From contig JBDTRY010000015.1 of the NCBI GenBank assembly GCA_039931435.1, positions 1 through 38,128 on the forward strand: DNA of 38,128 nucleotides, read 5' to 3'. Every line of letters starts with the position of its first letter. Positions within the stretch are counted from its first letter, which is position 1. A model generated the notes under the pieces. The model searched no databases and had not been told where the DNA came from. It saw only the letters and a list, made by a program, of their open reading frames with translations. A program made the position numbers and the translations under genes. The DNA is from JBDTRY01 sp039931435. Its GTDB lineage: Bacteria; Acidobacteriota; Thermoanaerobaculia; Gp7-AA8. Below are positions 24,143-32,372 of the stretch, piece by piece.

Positions 24143-24948
24143 TGAAGCTGAACGAAGCCGATCAGCAGGTGACGGCACGACATCTTGGAAGCGACCGCGC
24201 CCCTTCACGAATGCCCGAGGCCCGGCTGAAGCTGGCCGCCGAACATCTTCTGAAGATCTATCGGGGCCGCAAGGTGGTTCGCGACGTCTCCCTCGAGATT
24301 CTGCAGGGTGAGATCGTTGGGCTTCTCGGACCGAACGGCGCGGGCAAGACCACGACCTTCTACATGGTTGTCGGCCTGACGCGACCGGATGCCGGCTCGG
24401 TACTCCTGGGATCGGACGACATCACCGAAATGCCCATGTATCAGCGGGCCCAGAAGGGAATCAGCTACCTGCCGCAGGAGGCCTCGATCTTCCGGAAACT
24501 TACCGTGGAGGAGAACCTGCTGGCGGTATTTGAAACCATGAATCTTCCGATCGCGGAGCGTCACCGGCGGGCCGAAGAACTGCTCGAAGAATTCGGGCTC
24601 ACCCACCTCGCTCGGAACCGCGGGTACTCACTCTCGGGAGGCGAGCGCCGGCGGGTGGAAATCGCGAGGAGTCTGGCAATTAACCCGGCATTCATCTTGC
24701 TTGATGAGCCCTTTGCGGGCATCGATCCAATTGCCGTTTTCGACATTCAGAAAATCGTTTCTCAACTCCGGTCCCGGGGGATCGGAATCCTCATCACCGA
24801 TCACAACGTGCGAGAAACGTTGAAGATCACGGATCGGGCCTATATCATCAAGGAAGGCGAAATCTTTCGTCAGGGCGTCCCAGAGAGCCTTTCCGCGGAC
24901 GCCGAAGTGCGGCGTATCTATCTTGGAGAGTCGTTCAATCTGAGCTGA
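24142..24948 (+). CDS. lptB: LPS export ABC transporter ATP-binding protein
   Basis: ATPase that powers LPS extraction from the inner membrane with LptF and LptG, which are not in this window. Walker A GPNGAGKTTT, Q-loop YLPQEASIFRKLTVEENL, signature SLSGGERRRVEIARSL, Walker B FILLDEPFAGIDPIAV and switch ITDHNVRETL are all LptB-typical, including the family's VEENLLAV and YIIKEGEI phrases. About 28 residues precede the usual N-terminus (LKLAAEHLLKIYRGRKV); ATG 24211 is an internal alternative giving a standard length. ATG 24142 overlaps the stop of the fusion gene by one base (TGATG), with a GTG three bases earlier also possible. Confidence 0.95.
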   Translation: MKLNEADQQVTARHLGSDRAPSRMPEARLKLAAEHLLKIYRGRKVVRDVSLEILQGEIVGLLGPNGAGKTTTFYMVVGLTRPDAGSVLLGSDDITEMPMYQRAQKGISYLPQEASIFRKLTVEENLLAVFETMNLPIAERHRRAEELLEEFGLTHLARNRGYSLSGGERRRVEIARSLAINPAFILLDEPFAGIDPIAVFDIQKIVSQLRSRGIGILITDHNVRETLKITDRAYIIKEGEIFRQGVPESLSADAEVRRIYLGESFNLS

Positions 24949-24997
24949 TTCTCTGCGGCAGCAAAGCAGCAGCCGTCCCTGGGGTAAATCTTAAAAT

Positions 24998-26431
24998 ATG
25001 GCACTCGAACAGAAACTGCACCTGAAGCTGTCTCAGAAGCTGATCATGACGCCTTCGCTGCAGCAGGCGATCAAGCTTCTGCAATTGAGCAAGCTCGAAC
25101 TCCAGGAAGTGCTCAATCAGGAACTGCTGGAAAATCCGCTTCTGGAGGAAACCGCCGAGGAACTGAAGGCCGAGGATCAGGTGGAGGCCGAGCAGAAACC
25201 GGAAGAGGAAAAAGCCAAGGAAGAGGAAAAAGAAAAGGATTCCTTCGACGAGATCGACTTCGACGCCTACTTCCAGGATTACATCGAGTACGGCTACAAC
25301 CCGCGCATGGGGGAGGAGAGGGAGGAGTTTCCGATCGAGAACACCCTCACCCGGCCGCCAAATCTCGCCGATCACCTCACCTGGCAGCTGGCCATGTCCG
25401 ACGCCTCCCCGAAGATCAAAGAGATTGCCACGTTCATGGTCGGGAACATCGACGAGGACGGCTACCTTCGCGCCAACGAGGACGATCTGCTCCGCGCCGG
25501 AGACTACAGCGTGGAAGAGCTGGATACCGCTCTGGGCTTCATTCAGTGGTTCGATCCGCCAGGCGTCGGCGCGCGCGACCTGCGCGAATGCCTGCTGTTG
25601 CAGCTCCGCAACCTGGAGATCGACGAGCCGATGGTAGACACGATCATCCGTGACCATTGGGATGAGTTCATGAACCGGCACTTCGTTCAGCTTGCCAAAA
25701 AGCTCAGTCTGGAACTGAAGGAGCTGGAGGCCGTGGTCGAGGTAATCAAACGTCTCGATCCCAAGCCCGGCCGTAAGTACAGTAATGACCGGGCCATATA
25801 CGTCGAGCCCGACGTCTACATCCAGAAAGTCGGTGAAGAGTACGTCATTCTGCTCAACGAAGACGGGATGCCGAAGCTGCGCATCAACGGCAACTACAGG
25901 CAGATGCTCAACCACATGGATTCCAAGCAGGACGGCGAGACCGTCAACTACATCAAGGACAAGATCCGCTCCGCGGTCTGGTTGATCAAGTCCCTTGATC
26001 AGCGACAGAGAACGATCTACAAAGTGGCGGAATCCATCGTCAAACATCAGAAGGAGTTTCTGGAAAAGGGCATCGACTACCTTCGCCCGCTGGTGCTTCG
26101 CGACGTGGCCGACGACATCCAGATGCACGAATCAACCGTCTCCCGGGTGGTCTCGAACAAGTATATGCACACCCCTCGGGGGCTGTTCCTGATGAAGTAT
26201 TTTTTCCATAGCGGTATCGATTCGGATTATGGCGAGGACATCTCCAGCCTCACCGTGAAGAAGAAGATTCAGGGATTCATTGATGCCGAGGATCCACACA
26301 AACCGCTCTCGGATTCCAAAATCATGAAGATCCTCAACGACCAGGGCATCAACATCGCCCGGCGGACAGTGGCCAAGTACCGGGACGAGTTGAACATTCC
26401 TTCCTCGACCGACCGTAAGCAGATTTTCTGA
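24998..26431 (+). CDS. rpoN: RNA polymerase sigma-54 factor
   Basis: Alternative sigma factor for promoters of the -24/-12 type that require AAA+ activators. Region I is the Gln/Leu-rich LSQKLIMTPSLQQAIKLLQL at residues 10-30. Acidic region II follows (about 50-90, many Glu/Lys). The core-binding region and HTH segment (MHESTVSRVVSNKYMHTPRG) precede the RpoN box ARRTVAKYRD at residues 454-463. At 477 residues it is full length. ATG 24998 comes 49 nt after lptB. Its place between lptB and hpf is the order known from Proteobacteria. Confidence 0.97.
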   Translation: MALEQKLHLKLSQKLIMTPSLQQAIKLLQLSKLELQEVLNQELLENPLLEETAEELKAEDQVEAEQKPEEEKAKEEEKEKDSFDEIDFDAYFQDYIEYGYNPRMGEEREEFPIENTLTRPPNLADHLTWQLAMSDASPKIKEIATFMVGNIDEDGYLRANEDDLLRAGDYSVEELDTALGFIQWFDPPGVGARDLRECLLLQLRNLEIDEPMVDTIIRDHWDEFMNRHFVQLAKKLSLELKELEAVVEVIKRLDPKPGRKYSNDRAIYVEPDVYIQKVGEEYVILLNEDGMPKLRINGNYRQMLNHMDSKQDGETVNYIKDKIRSAVWLIKSLDQRQRTIYKVAESIVKHQKEFLEKGIDYLRPLVLRDVADDIQMHESTVSRVVSNKYMHTPRGLFLMKYFFHSGIDSDYGEDISSLTVKKKIQGFIDAEDPHKPLSDSKIMKILNDQGINIARRTVAKYRDELNIPSSTDRKQIF

Positions 26432-26452
26432 GACCCACGGAAAGGAGCCTGG

Positions 26453-27007
26453 ATGAACGTAGAGATATCGGGACGTAATTACGAAGTGACCGATCGCATC
26501 CGGACTCTGATTACAACCAAAGTGGGAAAGATCACCAAGTACTTCGAAGACGTCATAGAAATCCGTTGCGTTCTGAACGTCGAAAAATACAGAAACATCT
26601 GCGAAATCTTCATCCTCGGTAAGAGCTACGACGTCAAATCCGTTCAGGAAGCCGACACCATGGAAGACGCCATCAATTCCACGGTCGACCACCTCAAACG
26701 CCAGGCCCAGAAGAGCCGCACCAGAATTCGCGACCATCGCAAGCCGTCGCGCAGAAAAGTCTCGCCGGACAGCTGGACGGTGCAGGTCATGGAACCAAGC
26801 CTGCTTCGGGACGGCGACCAGCAGAGGCCACGCATCCTGAAGACGACGAACCTGCCAATCCGCGCCATGTCTGTGGAGCAGGCGGCCATGACCCTCGACG
26901 ATTCCAGGAACGAATTCATCGTCTTCCGGGATCTCGACACCGACAAGGTCACCGTCATCTACCGGCGTCACGATCAGAATTTCGGTATGATCGCCCCGGA
27001 GTTCTGA
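26453..27007 (+). CDS. hpf: Long-form ribosome hibernation promoting factor
   Basis: Binds 30S subunits and pairs idle ribosomes into 100S dimers in stationary phase or starvation. The N-terminal YfiA domain (1-100) shows ISGRNYEVTDRIRTLITTKV and FILGKSYDVKSVQEADTMEDAI. A basic linker follows, and the C-terminal dimerisation domain (about 125-184) contains AMSVEQAAMTLDDSRNEFIVFRD then KVTVIYRRHDQNFGMI. The long form is 184 residues here. AAGGAG lies 5 nt before ATG, an unusually good ribosome-binding site for this window. It sits directly after rpoN. The ptsN gene that often follows in Proteobacteria is absent; hprK is next. Confidence 0.95.
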   Translation: MNVEISGRNYEVTDRIRTLITTKVGKITKYFEDVIEIRCVLNVEKYRNICEIFILGKSYDVKSVQEADTMEDAINSTVDHLKRQAQKSRTRIRDHRKPSRRKVSPDSWTVQVMEPSLLRDGDQQRPRILKTTNLPIRAMSVEQAAMTLDDSRNEFIVFRDLDTDKVTVIYRRHDQNFGMIAPEF

Positions 27008-27028
27008 CACCGCGAAGGCTGCGATGGC

Positions 27029-27063
27029 CCGCTGAATCCAGGCAACTCTGGCGAGCTCAGCGG
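27029..27063 (+). terminator. Two-step hairpin between hpf and hprK
   Basis: Outer stem CCGCTGA (27029-27035) with TCAGCGG (27057-27063) and inner stem CCAG (27038-27041) with CTGG (27048-27051). It lies 21 nt after the hpf stop. CTTTC follows rather than a real T-tract, so it may be a weak terminator, an attenuator or an RNA processing site that separates hpf from the PTS-regulatory genes. Confidence 0.4.
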
Positions 27064-27096
27064 CTTTCGGTCTCCGACTGATGTCGGCCTCGGCTC

Positions 27097-28164
27097 ATGA
27101 CCAGCGACGATTTTCTGGAAACTACCGTTCGAGCTCTTCTCTCGTTTGAGAACGAGGACGTGCCGCTGACCGTGGTTACCGGCCAGGACGGAATGGACCG
27201 CGAGATCAGCCGGCCGCGTGTGCAGAAGCCCGGTCTGGCTTTTGCCGGCTACTACGAGTACATCAAGCCCGGACGGGTGCAGATCATCGGAGAGTCCGAG
27301 ACCAAGTATCTGCAGAGCCTGCCGGCCCGGCTCCGCGAGAAACGTGTCCGTGACGTCGCCGCTCTGGACGTGTCCTGCTTCATCGTCACCAAGGGCATTC
27401 AGCCTCTGACGGAGTTTCGCAACGAGTGCGAAAAACGCTCGGTGCCGCTGTTCACCACGACAGGCCTTTCCTCAACCACCATCAATCGCATCACCTATTA
27501 CCTGGAAGACTCCATGGCCCCCAGGATCACACTGCATGCCGGCCTGCTGGACGTGTACGGCGTCGGGGTCCTTCTCATAGGTGATAGCGGCGTGGGAAAG
27601 AGCGAATGCGCTCTCGACCTCGTCTACCGCGGTCACCGGCTCATTGCCGACGACCTGGTGATCGTGCGCCGTCACCCCAACGACGTTCTCATCGGGTATT
27701 CCTCCGACGTCCTCCGCCACCACATGGAGCTGCGAGGCATCGGCATCATCGACGTCAAAGACCTCTTCGGGGTAGCTTCCACGAGGGACGTGAAACCGAT
27801 CGACATGGTAGTAAAACTCGAGACCTGGGTAGAAGGAGCCGAGTACGACCGGCTGGGAATCAGCGGCGAGACCTACGAGTGTCTGGGAGTGCGCAAACCT
27901 TACGTGCGGCTGCCCGTCGTTGCCGCCCGTAATCTGGCGCTCCTGGTCGAAATCGCGGCGAGAAATCACCTCATGAAACTCCAGGGCTACGATTCCGCCG
28001 CGGAGTTCACCCGGAGAGTCGACGACCGCATCGCTCGCGATGCCGCCGAACAGGAAGAACGCGGACGCCAGACCCAGCAGGTCATGCGCCGGCAACCGGT
28101 TCCCGACGAAGCCCTGCGCAGCCGCGGCCTCCAACTGCCTGACAAAGGACCGAAGAGCAAATGA
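27097..28164 (+). CDS. hprK: HPr kinase/phosphorylase
   Basis: Phosphorylates HPr on Ser46 with ATP or PPi and also removes the phosphate, linking energy state to PTS function. An N-terminal DRTGG-like domain (about 1-130) precedes the P-loop kinase: Walker A GDSGVGKS at residues 162-169 with LHAGLLDVYGVGVLLI just ahead (catalytic His region), RGHRLIADDLVIV next, and the HprK signature MELRGIGIIDVKDLFG around residue 211. At 355 residues, it exceeds the usual 310-320 through a charged C-terminal tail rich in Arg/Gln. The stop overlaps rapZ as ATGA. HPr with a matching Ser46 is 1.4 kb downstream, so this pair is likely functional. Confidence 0.96.
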   Translation: MTSDDFLETTVRALLSFENEDVPLTVVTGQDGMDREISRPRVQKPGLAFAGYYEYIKPGRVQIIGESETKYLQSLPARLREKRVRDVAALDVSCFIVTKGIQPLTEFRNECEKRSVPLFTTTGLSSTTINRITYYLEDSMAPRITLHAGLLDVYGVGVLLIGDSGVGKSECALDLVYRGHRLIADDLVIVRRHPNDVLIGYSSDVLRHHMELRGIGIIDVKDLFGVASTRDVKPIDMVVKLETWVEGAEYDRLGISGETYECLGVRKPYVRLPVVAARNLALLVEIAARNHLMKLQGYDSAAEFTRRVDDRIARDAAEQEERGRQTQQVMRRQPVPDEALRSRGLQLPDKGPKSK

Positions 28165-29036
28165 ACATCGCCGAGTCCGTGGAAAATGTGGTGATCATCA
28201 CCGGAATGAGCGGATCCGGGAAGAGCTACGTGAAGAGCACGCTCGAGGATTTGGGCTTCTACTGTACGGACAACCTTCCCGTGGATCTGATCGAACCCTT
28301 TCTACGGGAAGTGGCAGAGCGCGAAGGAGTGACGAGGATAGGAATCGTGGTCGACGTCCGCACTCGGAACTTCGCCGAACGCTTCCCCGAGTACTACCTG
28401 AATCACCTGAAGATACTCGTCCCTCAGGCTGTGCTCATTTTTCTCGAGGCCACCGAGGACGCGCTCTCCCGCCGGTTTTCCGAGACGCGCCGCCCGCACC
28501 CGGTGGGGGGTGAACTACCCGTCGTTGAGGCAATTCAAGCGGAACGGGAAGCGCTGGTGGAAGTAAAGTCGCTGGCGGACATGGTGGTCGACACTTCACA
28601 GTTCTCCGTTCATGAACTGAAGGCGGAGATCATCCGCCGCTTTCAATTGCCGGGCGACGAAGTGCAGATGCTCGTCACCATTATCACTTTCGGATTCAAG
28701 TACAGCACCCTGTACAACGTGGACCTCCTTTTCGACGTGCGCTTCCTTCCCAACCCCCACTTCGAGGAGGAGCTTCGCCCCAAAACGGGACTGGATCCGG
28801 AAGTCGTGCAGTATCTGCAGAAGCAGCCCGAGTACGAACGGTTTATCGAGAAGCTGCACGATTTCGTAGCCTACCTCCTTCCTGAGTACCAGAAGGAGAT
28901 GAAGAGCTATCTGAATATCGGCATCGGATGCACCGGAGGAAAGCACCGCTCCGTGGCAGTGGGCCAGCGGCTGGCCGAGCAACTACAGCAGGAAGGCTAC
29001 TCGGTCGAGGTGGTTCATCGGGACCGTCGCCGTTGA
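28161..29036 (+). CDS. rapZ: RNase adapter protein / nucleotide-binding protein RapZ
   Basis: In E. coli RapZ senses glucosamine-6-phosphate and steers RNase E to GlmZ sRNA; in Bacillus the homologue YvcJ is a nucleotide-binding protein. Walker A GMSGSGKS is at residues 15-22, DLGFYCTDNLPVDLI follows, FLEATEDALSRRFSETRRPHP is in the middle, and the C-terminal domain has FGFKYSTLYNVDLLFDVRFLPNP and IGIGCTGGKHRSVAV. At 291 residues it is standard. The ATGA overlap with hprK implies co-translation. Whether a GlmY/GlmZ-like RNA exists here is unknown; the E. coli RNA partners are not conserved widely. Confidence 0.95.
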   Translation: MNIAESVENVVIITGMSGSGKSYVKSTLEDLGFYCTDNLPVDLIEPFLREVAEREGVTRIGIVVDVRTRNFAERFPEYYLNHLKILVPQAVLIFLEATEDALSRRFSETRRPHPVGGELPVVEAIQAEREALVEVKSLADMVVDTSQFSVHELKAEIIRRFQLPGDEVQMLVTIITFGFKYSTLYNVDLLFDVRFLPNPHFEEELRPKTGLDPEVVQYLQKQPEYERFIEKLHDFVAYLLPEYQKEMKSYLNIGIGCTGGKHRSVAVGQRLAEQLQQEGYSVEVVHRDRRR

Positions 29037-29083
29037 TCTCGATCCCTCTGCGGCGACGGCCGAACGACGAACTAATGAACGGT

Positions 29084-29092
29084 TGCTATGAT
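29084..29092 (+). promoter_or_regulatory. Possible promoter for the EIIA-HPr-EI genes
   Basis: TGCTATGAT fits an extended -10 box (TG-n-TATGAT, 5 of 6 in the hexamer). No good -35 is visible. It sits in the 106-nt gap after rapZ, 50 nt before the EIIA start, which has GGAGG 9 nt before its ATG. The PTS genes could thus be transcribed separately from hprK-rapZ. Confidence 0.4.
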
Positions 29093-29142
29093 GCCACTCC
29101 AATGTGGCGGCCTGAGGCCTCGCAGCCTGGAGGAACGATTTC

Positions 29143-29562
29143 ATGATCGGTGGACTGATCGTGACACACGGTCAACTAGCCCATGAACTCCTGAAAGCGG
29201 CGGAAACGATCGAAGGGGAGTTGCGGGGCATCGAGGCAGTACCTCTCGATTGGAGTGACACGGTTGAGGTAGCACGTGAGAAGATCCGGGAGGCCATGGA
29301 ACGCATGGGAAGTGCGAACGGAGTCATTATCTTCACGGATATGTTCGGGGGCACTCCGAGCAACATAAGTCTTTCTTTTCTGGAGAAGGGCCGCGTCGAG
29401 GTCCTGACCGGCGTCAATCTGCCCATGATCCTCAAGTTCGGTTCGCTGCAGAACGGATCCAGCGACGTGGCGGCCCTGGCGCACATTATTCGTGAAAAGG
29501 GTTCGAAATCGATTCGTGTGGCCTCGGATCTGTTGTCGAGCGAACGAGAGACTGAGGTCTGA
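29143..29562 (+). CDS. PTS mannose-type EIIA protein, free-standing
   Basis: EIIA-Man domain (139 residues) that takes phosphate from HPr at His9 in IVTHGQLA. FTDMFGGTPSNISLSFL near residue 64 and VLTGVNLPMILKF near residue 90 are family signatures. In sugar-transporting operons this domain is fused to or next to EIIB, EIIC and EIID; none of these is present here. The free-standing EIIA probably acts as a phospho-switch in regulation, as in the alpha-proteobacterial hprK-EIIA-HPr group (inference). GGAGG precedes ATG by 9 nt. Confidence 0.93.
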   Translation: MIGGLIVTHGQLAHELLKAAETIEGELRGIEAVPLDWSDTVEVAREKIREAMERMGSANGVIIFTDMFGGTPSNISLSFLEKGRVEVLTGVNLPMILKFGSLQNGSSDVAALAHIIREKGSKSIRVASDLLSSERETEV

Positions 29563-29564
29563 AC

Positions 29565-29834
29565 GTGATCACGAAAGAACTGGAAATCATCAACAGATTA
29601 GGATTGCACGCACGTGCCGCAGCGAAGCTGGTTCACACTTCGGCTCGTTTCAACTCCGAGGTGAAGATCCGAAAGGACGACGAGGAGGTCGACGGCAAAA
29701 GCATCCTTGGCATCCTGCTCCTGGCCGCCGGAAAGGGATCGACGATCGTCGTGACGGCCGAAGGCTCCGATGAGCAGGAAGCTCTCGAGGCCATCGAGAA
29801 ACTCATCCGATCGAGGTTCGATGAAGCGGAATGA
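29565..29834 (+). CDS. ptsH: Phosphocarrier protein HPr
   Basis: Central phosphoryl carrier of the PTS, 89 residues. His15 in RLGLHARAA takes phosphate from EI; Ser46 in DGKSILGILLLAAGKG is the HprK target. Both fall exactly at the classical positions. The C-terminal helix reads EALEAIEKLIRSRF. GTG 29565 begins 3 nt after the EIIA stop. The final 14 nt overlap ptsI. Confidence 0.96.
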   Translation: MITKELEIINRLGLHARAAAKLVHTSARFNSEVKIRKDDEEVDGKSILGILLLAAGKGSTIVVTAEGSDEQEALEAIEKLIRSRFDEAE

Positions 29835-31644
29835 CGAGGAATTCGAGAGCGTCAACCATCCCTCCGCCCGGCAGGGCCGGAGCCAGGTCCGATCGTACAA
29901 GGGAGTGGCAGTCTCGCCCGGAATCGCCATTGGCCGAGCTCTGATTCTGCAGAATCGCGTCGCATCCGTTTACCGGGTACCCATCAAAGAAGCCGATGTC
30001 GAGCGCGAACTCTCCCGCTTCCGGGAGGCGCTGGACGTCACCCAGAAGCAGCTCATGACCCTCAAGGACCAGGTTCGACGGGCCATGGGCGATGAATACG
30101 CCTCCATATTCGAAGCGCATTCCATGATCCTCAGTGACCCATCTTTCGCCGACAAGGTCATCCAGAAGATCGATGAAGAGCAAGTCAACGCGGAGTGGGC
30201 CGTGGCCGAGGTTCAGGGAGAACTGGAAGCACGCTTCGGCAGCTTCGAAAATGAATATCTGCGCGAGCGGGGAGACGACATCAAGGATGTCAGCGAGAGC
30301 CTGCTGAAGAATCTGCAGGGGATCTCCCACCATGATTTTTCAGAAATCGATCACGATGTGATCATTCTGGCCGATGATCTCACTCCGTCAGACACGATCC
30401 GTTTCAACCGGCGCCCCGTGGTCGGTTTCGGAACAGAGGCCGGAGGCAGAACTTCACACGCTTCCATCATCGCCAAGTCACTCTTTCTCCCCGCTGTGAT
30501 CGGCGTGCCCCGCCTCACGGAAATCATCGATAACGAGGAGCTGGTCATCGTCGATGGATATGAGGGGGCCCTTGTCGTCAATCCAACGCCGGCCATGGTC
30601 AAGGAGTACACCAGCCGGGTATCCCGCCACCAGGAAGCGGATCTCCGTCTGCTTGAGAATCGCGATCTCGAGGCCGTGACCCGGGATGGGCGAAAAGTCA
30701 GCCTGGAAGCGAACATCGAACTCGTGGAAGAGCTGAAGGATGTGGTGAGGTACGGCGGCGAAGGGATCGGCCTCTACCGCTCTGAATTCCTGTATATATC
30801 CAAGAGCCCCGTGCTGCCCACCGAAGAAGACCACTTCGAAGTCTATCGGAGCATTGCCGATTCAGTCGTCCCCAGGTGGGCGGTCATCCGCACATTCGAC
30901 CTGGGCGGCAAAAAACTGGCCCGGGAGGTCATGGGGAGCAAGGAAGACAATCCGGTGCTTGGCCTTCGCGCCCTGAGGCTGTGCTTGCGCCACAGAGACA
31001 TGTTTCGCTCGCAGCTCCGAGCGCTGCTGCGCGCTTCGGCTTTCGGCAATATCAAGATCATGTTTCCGCTGGTTTCTGGTGTTCAGGAGCTTCGCCAGGT
31101 CAAAGCGCTCGTGAGGGAGATCCAGTTGGAACTGGAAGAAGAGGGAATCGAATACGACCGCAACCTGAAGATCGGCATCATGATCGAGGTGCCGTCCGCG
31201 GCGATAACCGCAGACATGCTGGCTTCCGAAGCGGACTTTTTCGCCATCGGCACCAACGACCTCATCCAGTACTCGCTGGCAATCGACCGCTCCAACGAAA
31301 ACGTCAGCTACCTCTATGAGCCGCTCCATCCCGCTCTGCTCCGGCTCATCAAGTTCGTCATCGATTCGGGGAAAAAGGCCGGGATTCCGGTCTCGATGTG
31401 TGGGGAAATGGCGGCGGACCCCCTCTACGCCATCGTCCTGCTGGGTCTCGGCCTGGAGATCTTCTCCATGAATCCCTCGTCGATTCCGGTCATCAAGAAC
31501 GTGATTCGCGCCGTTCGCTACAAGGAATGCCGTAGAATTGCAGAGATTGCATTGACCAAAAAGACAGCGCAGGAGATCGAGGAGTTCGTGATCGAAAGCG
31601 TAGCGATGCGATTTCCGGAGAACTTAGTGGCGCCGAGTGCCTGA
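29821..31644 (+). CDS. ptsI: PTS enzyme I (PEP-protein phosphotransferase)
   Basis: Starts the phosphate relay by moving phosphate from PEP to HPr. The phospho-histidine domain holds H213 in GGRTSHASIIA. The PEP-binding barrel follows, with GIGLYRSEFLY, RTFDLGGKK, NPVLGLRALRLCL, GTNDLIQYSLAIDR and the active-site cysteine C527 in VSMCGEMA. An N-terminal leader of about 25 charged residues precedes SYKGVAVSPGIAIG, so the protein is 607 residues against 575 in E. coli. ATG 29821 overlaps ptsH by 14 nt; the frame is open to 29770 but that part is inside ptsH. Confidence 0.95.
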   Translation: MKRNDEEFESVNHPSARQGRSQVRSYKGVAVSPGIAIGRALILQNRVASVYRVPIKEADVERELSRFREALDVTQKQLMTLKDQVRRAMGDEYASIFEAHSMILSDPSFADKVIQKIDEEQVNAEWAVAEVQGELEARFGSFENEYLRERGDDIKDVSESLLKNLQGISHHDFSEIDHDVIILADDLTPSDTIRFNRRPVVGFGTEAGGRTSHASIIAKSLFLPAVIGVPRLTEIIDNEELVIVDGYEGALVVNPTPAMVKEYTSRVSRHQEADLRLLENRDLEAVTRDGRKVSLEANIELVEELKDVVRYGGEGIGLYRSEFLYISKSPVLPTEEDHFEVYRSIADSVVPRWAVIRTFDLGGKKLAREVMGSKEDNPVLGLRALRLCLRHRDMFRSQLRALLRASAFGNIKIMFPLVSGVQELRQVKALVREIQLELEEEGIEYDRNLKIGIMIEVPSAAITADMLASEADFFAIGTNDLIQYSLAIDRSNENVSYLYEPLHPALLRLIKFVIDSGKKAGIPVSMCGEMAADPLYAIVLLGLGLEIFSMNPSSIPVIKNVIRAVRYKECRRIAEIALTKKTAQEIEEFVIESVAMRFPENLVAPSA

Positions 31645-31647
31645 ATT

Positions 31648-31665
31648 TTCCGCGAGAATGCGGAA
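31648..31665 (+). terminator. Small hairpin after ptsI
   Basis: TTCCGC (31648-31653), loop GAGAAT, GCGGAA (31660-31665): a perfect 6-bp stem starting 4 nt after the ptsI stop. The downstream sequence is G-rich and not T-rich, so this would be a weak or rho-assisted end at best. It may mark the 3' end of the PTS messenger. Confidence 0.35.
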
Positions 31666-31693
31666 TGGGCGGGGGGATGTTGTGGGAGGCCAG

Positions 31694-32368
31694 ATGAGCG
31701 TCGCCAACGTTTCTGCAATGCTGCAACGGTGCACCGCAAGTGCCGTCATGCTTCTGCTCGGTCTCGGTGTCAGTCCTGTCTTTGCCCAGAGCGAGGACCC
31801 AGCCGCGCATACTGCCCCAGCCGTTGCCGAGGCGAGCGCAAGCCCAAGCCCCTCGCCTGCTCCGGAGGACACCAGCGCGGGCTCGGAGATCCAGCCCGGG
31901 ACTGCGCCCGCAGCACACTCCGATCTCGTGAAGGCGGCGCGGAAGGGACGAGGGACAAAAGTCCGTGTCTCGCTGACGAACAAAGACGTAAAGGAAAGCA
32001 AGGGCAAGTTGACTCTGATCAGTTCCTCGAAGCTACCGGAGGAGACGGTTAAGCCGGCGCCTCCGCATGGAGGCAGTGGGGACGCCGACGCCTCCAAAAG
32101 CAACGTCCAGCCCAAATCGGTGGCGGTGAAGACTGTCGCCGAACCGAAGAAGCTGGCCACGGCGGAAGCCCGCCTCGACCGGGCGAAGCGGGAAGTTGCT
32201 GATCTCGAACGGGAGCTGGCCAGGAATGAGCAGCAGTACTACAGCGAAGACGACGCCAGCTATCGCGATCAGGTAATTCGGCCCCGGTTCGATCGGACGC
32301 GTGTCCAACTGGAGAAAGCCCGTAGCGAACTGTCCTCGGCTCGCGACGATCTTCAGAGTCTTCAATAG
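31694..32368 (+). CDS. Secreted coiled-coil protein, unknown function
   Basis: A 224-residue exported protein that I cannot name. An N-terminal signal peptide (about residues 1-31, hydrophobic core SAVMLLLGLGVS) ends at PVFA-QS, a good signal peptidase I site. Next comes an Ala/Pro/Ser/Glu-rich low-complexity linker, a basic patch, and then from about residue 155 a charged heptad-like helix (AKREVADLERELARNEQQYY and KARSELSSARDDLQSL) likely to be a coiled coil. ATG 31694 is chosen since it starts the signal peptide and GGGAGG lies 4 nt upstream. It is placed between ptsI and miaB, ending 4 nt before the miaB ATG. A periplasmic structural or tethering role is possible. Confidence 0.7.
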   Translation: MSVANVSAMLQRCTASAVMLLLGLGVSPVFAQSEDPAAHTAPAVAEASASPSPSPAPEDTSAGSEIQPGTAPAAHSDLVKAARKGRGTKVRVSLTNKDVKESKGKLTLISSSKLPEETVKPAPPHGGSGDADASKSNVQPKSVAVKTVAEPKKLATAEARLDRAKREVADLERELARNEQQYYSEDDASYRDQVIRPRFDRTRVQLEKARSELSSARDDLQSLQ

Positions 32369-32372
32369 CGCA

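Noticed and set aside
24995..25022. Possible sigma-54 promoter (TGGCAC...CTGCA) at the rpoN start
   Set aside because: The GG and GC elements are 16 nt apart rather than the required 10, and the match lies within the coding start.
24935..26128. 397-residue open frame on the minus strand
   Set aside because: It is antisense to rpoN, and its low-complexity FLFLGFFLFRF stretch is just the complement of the Glu/Lys-rich region II codons.
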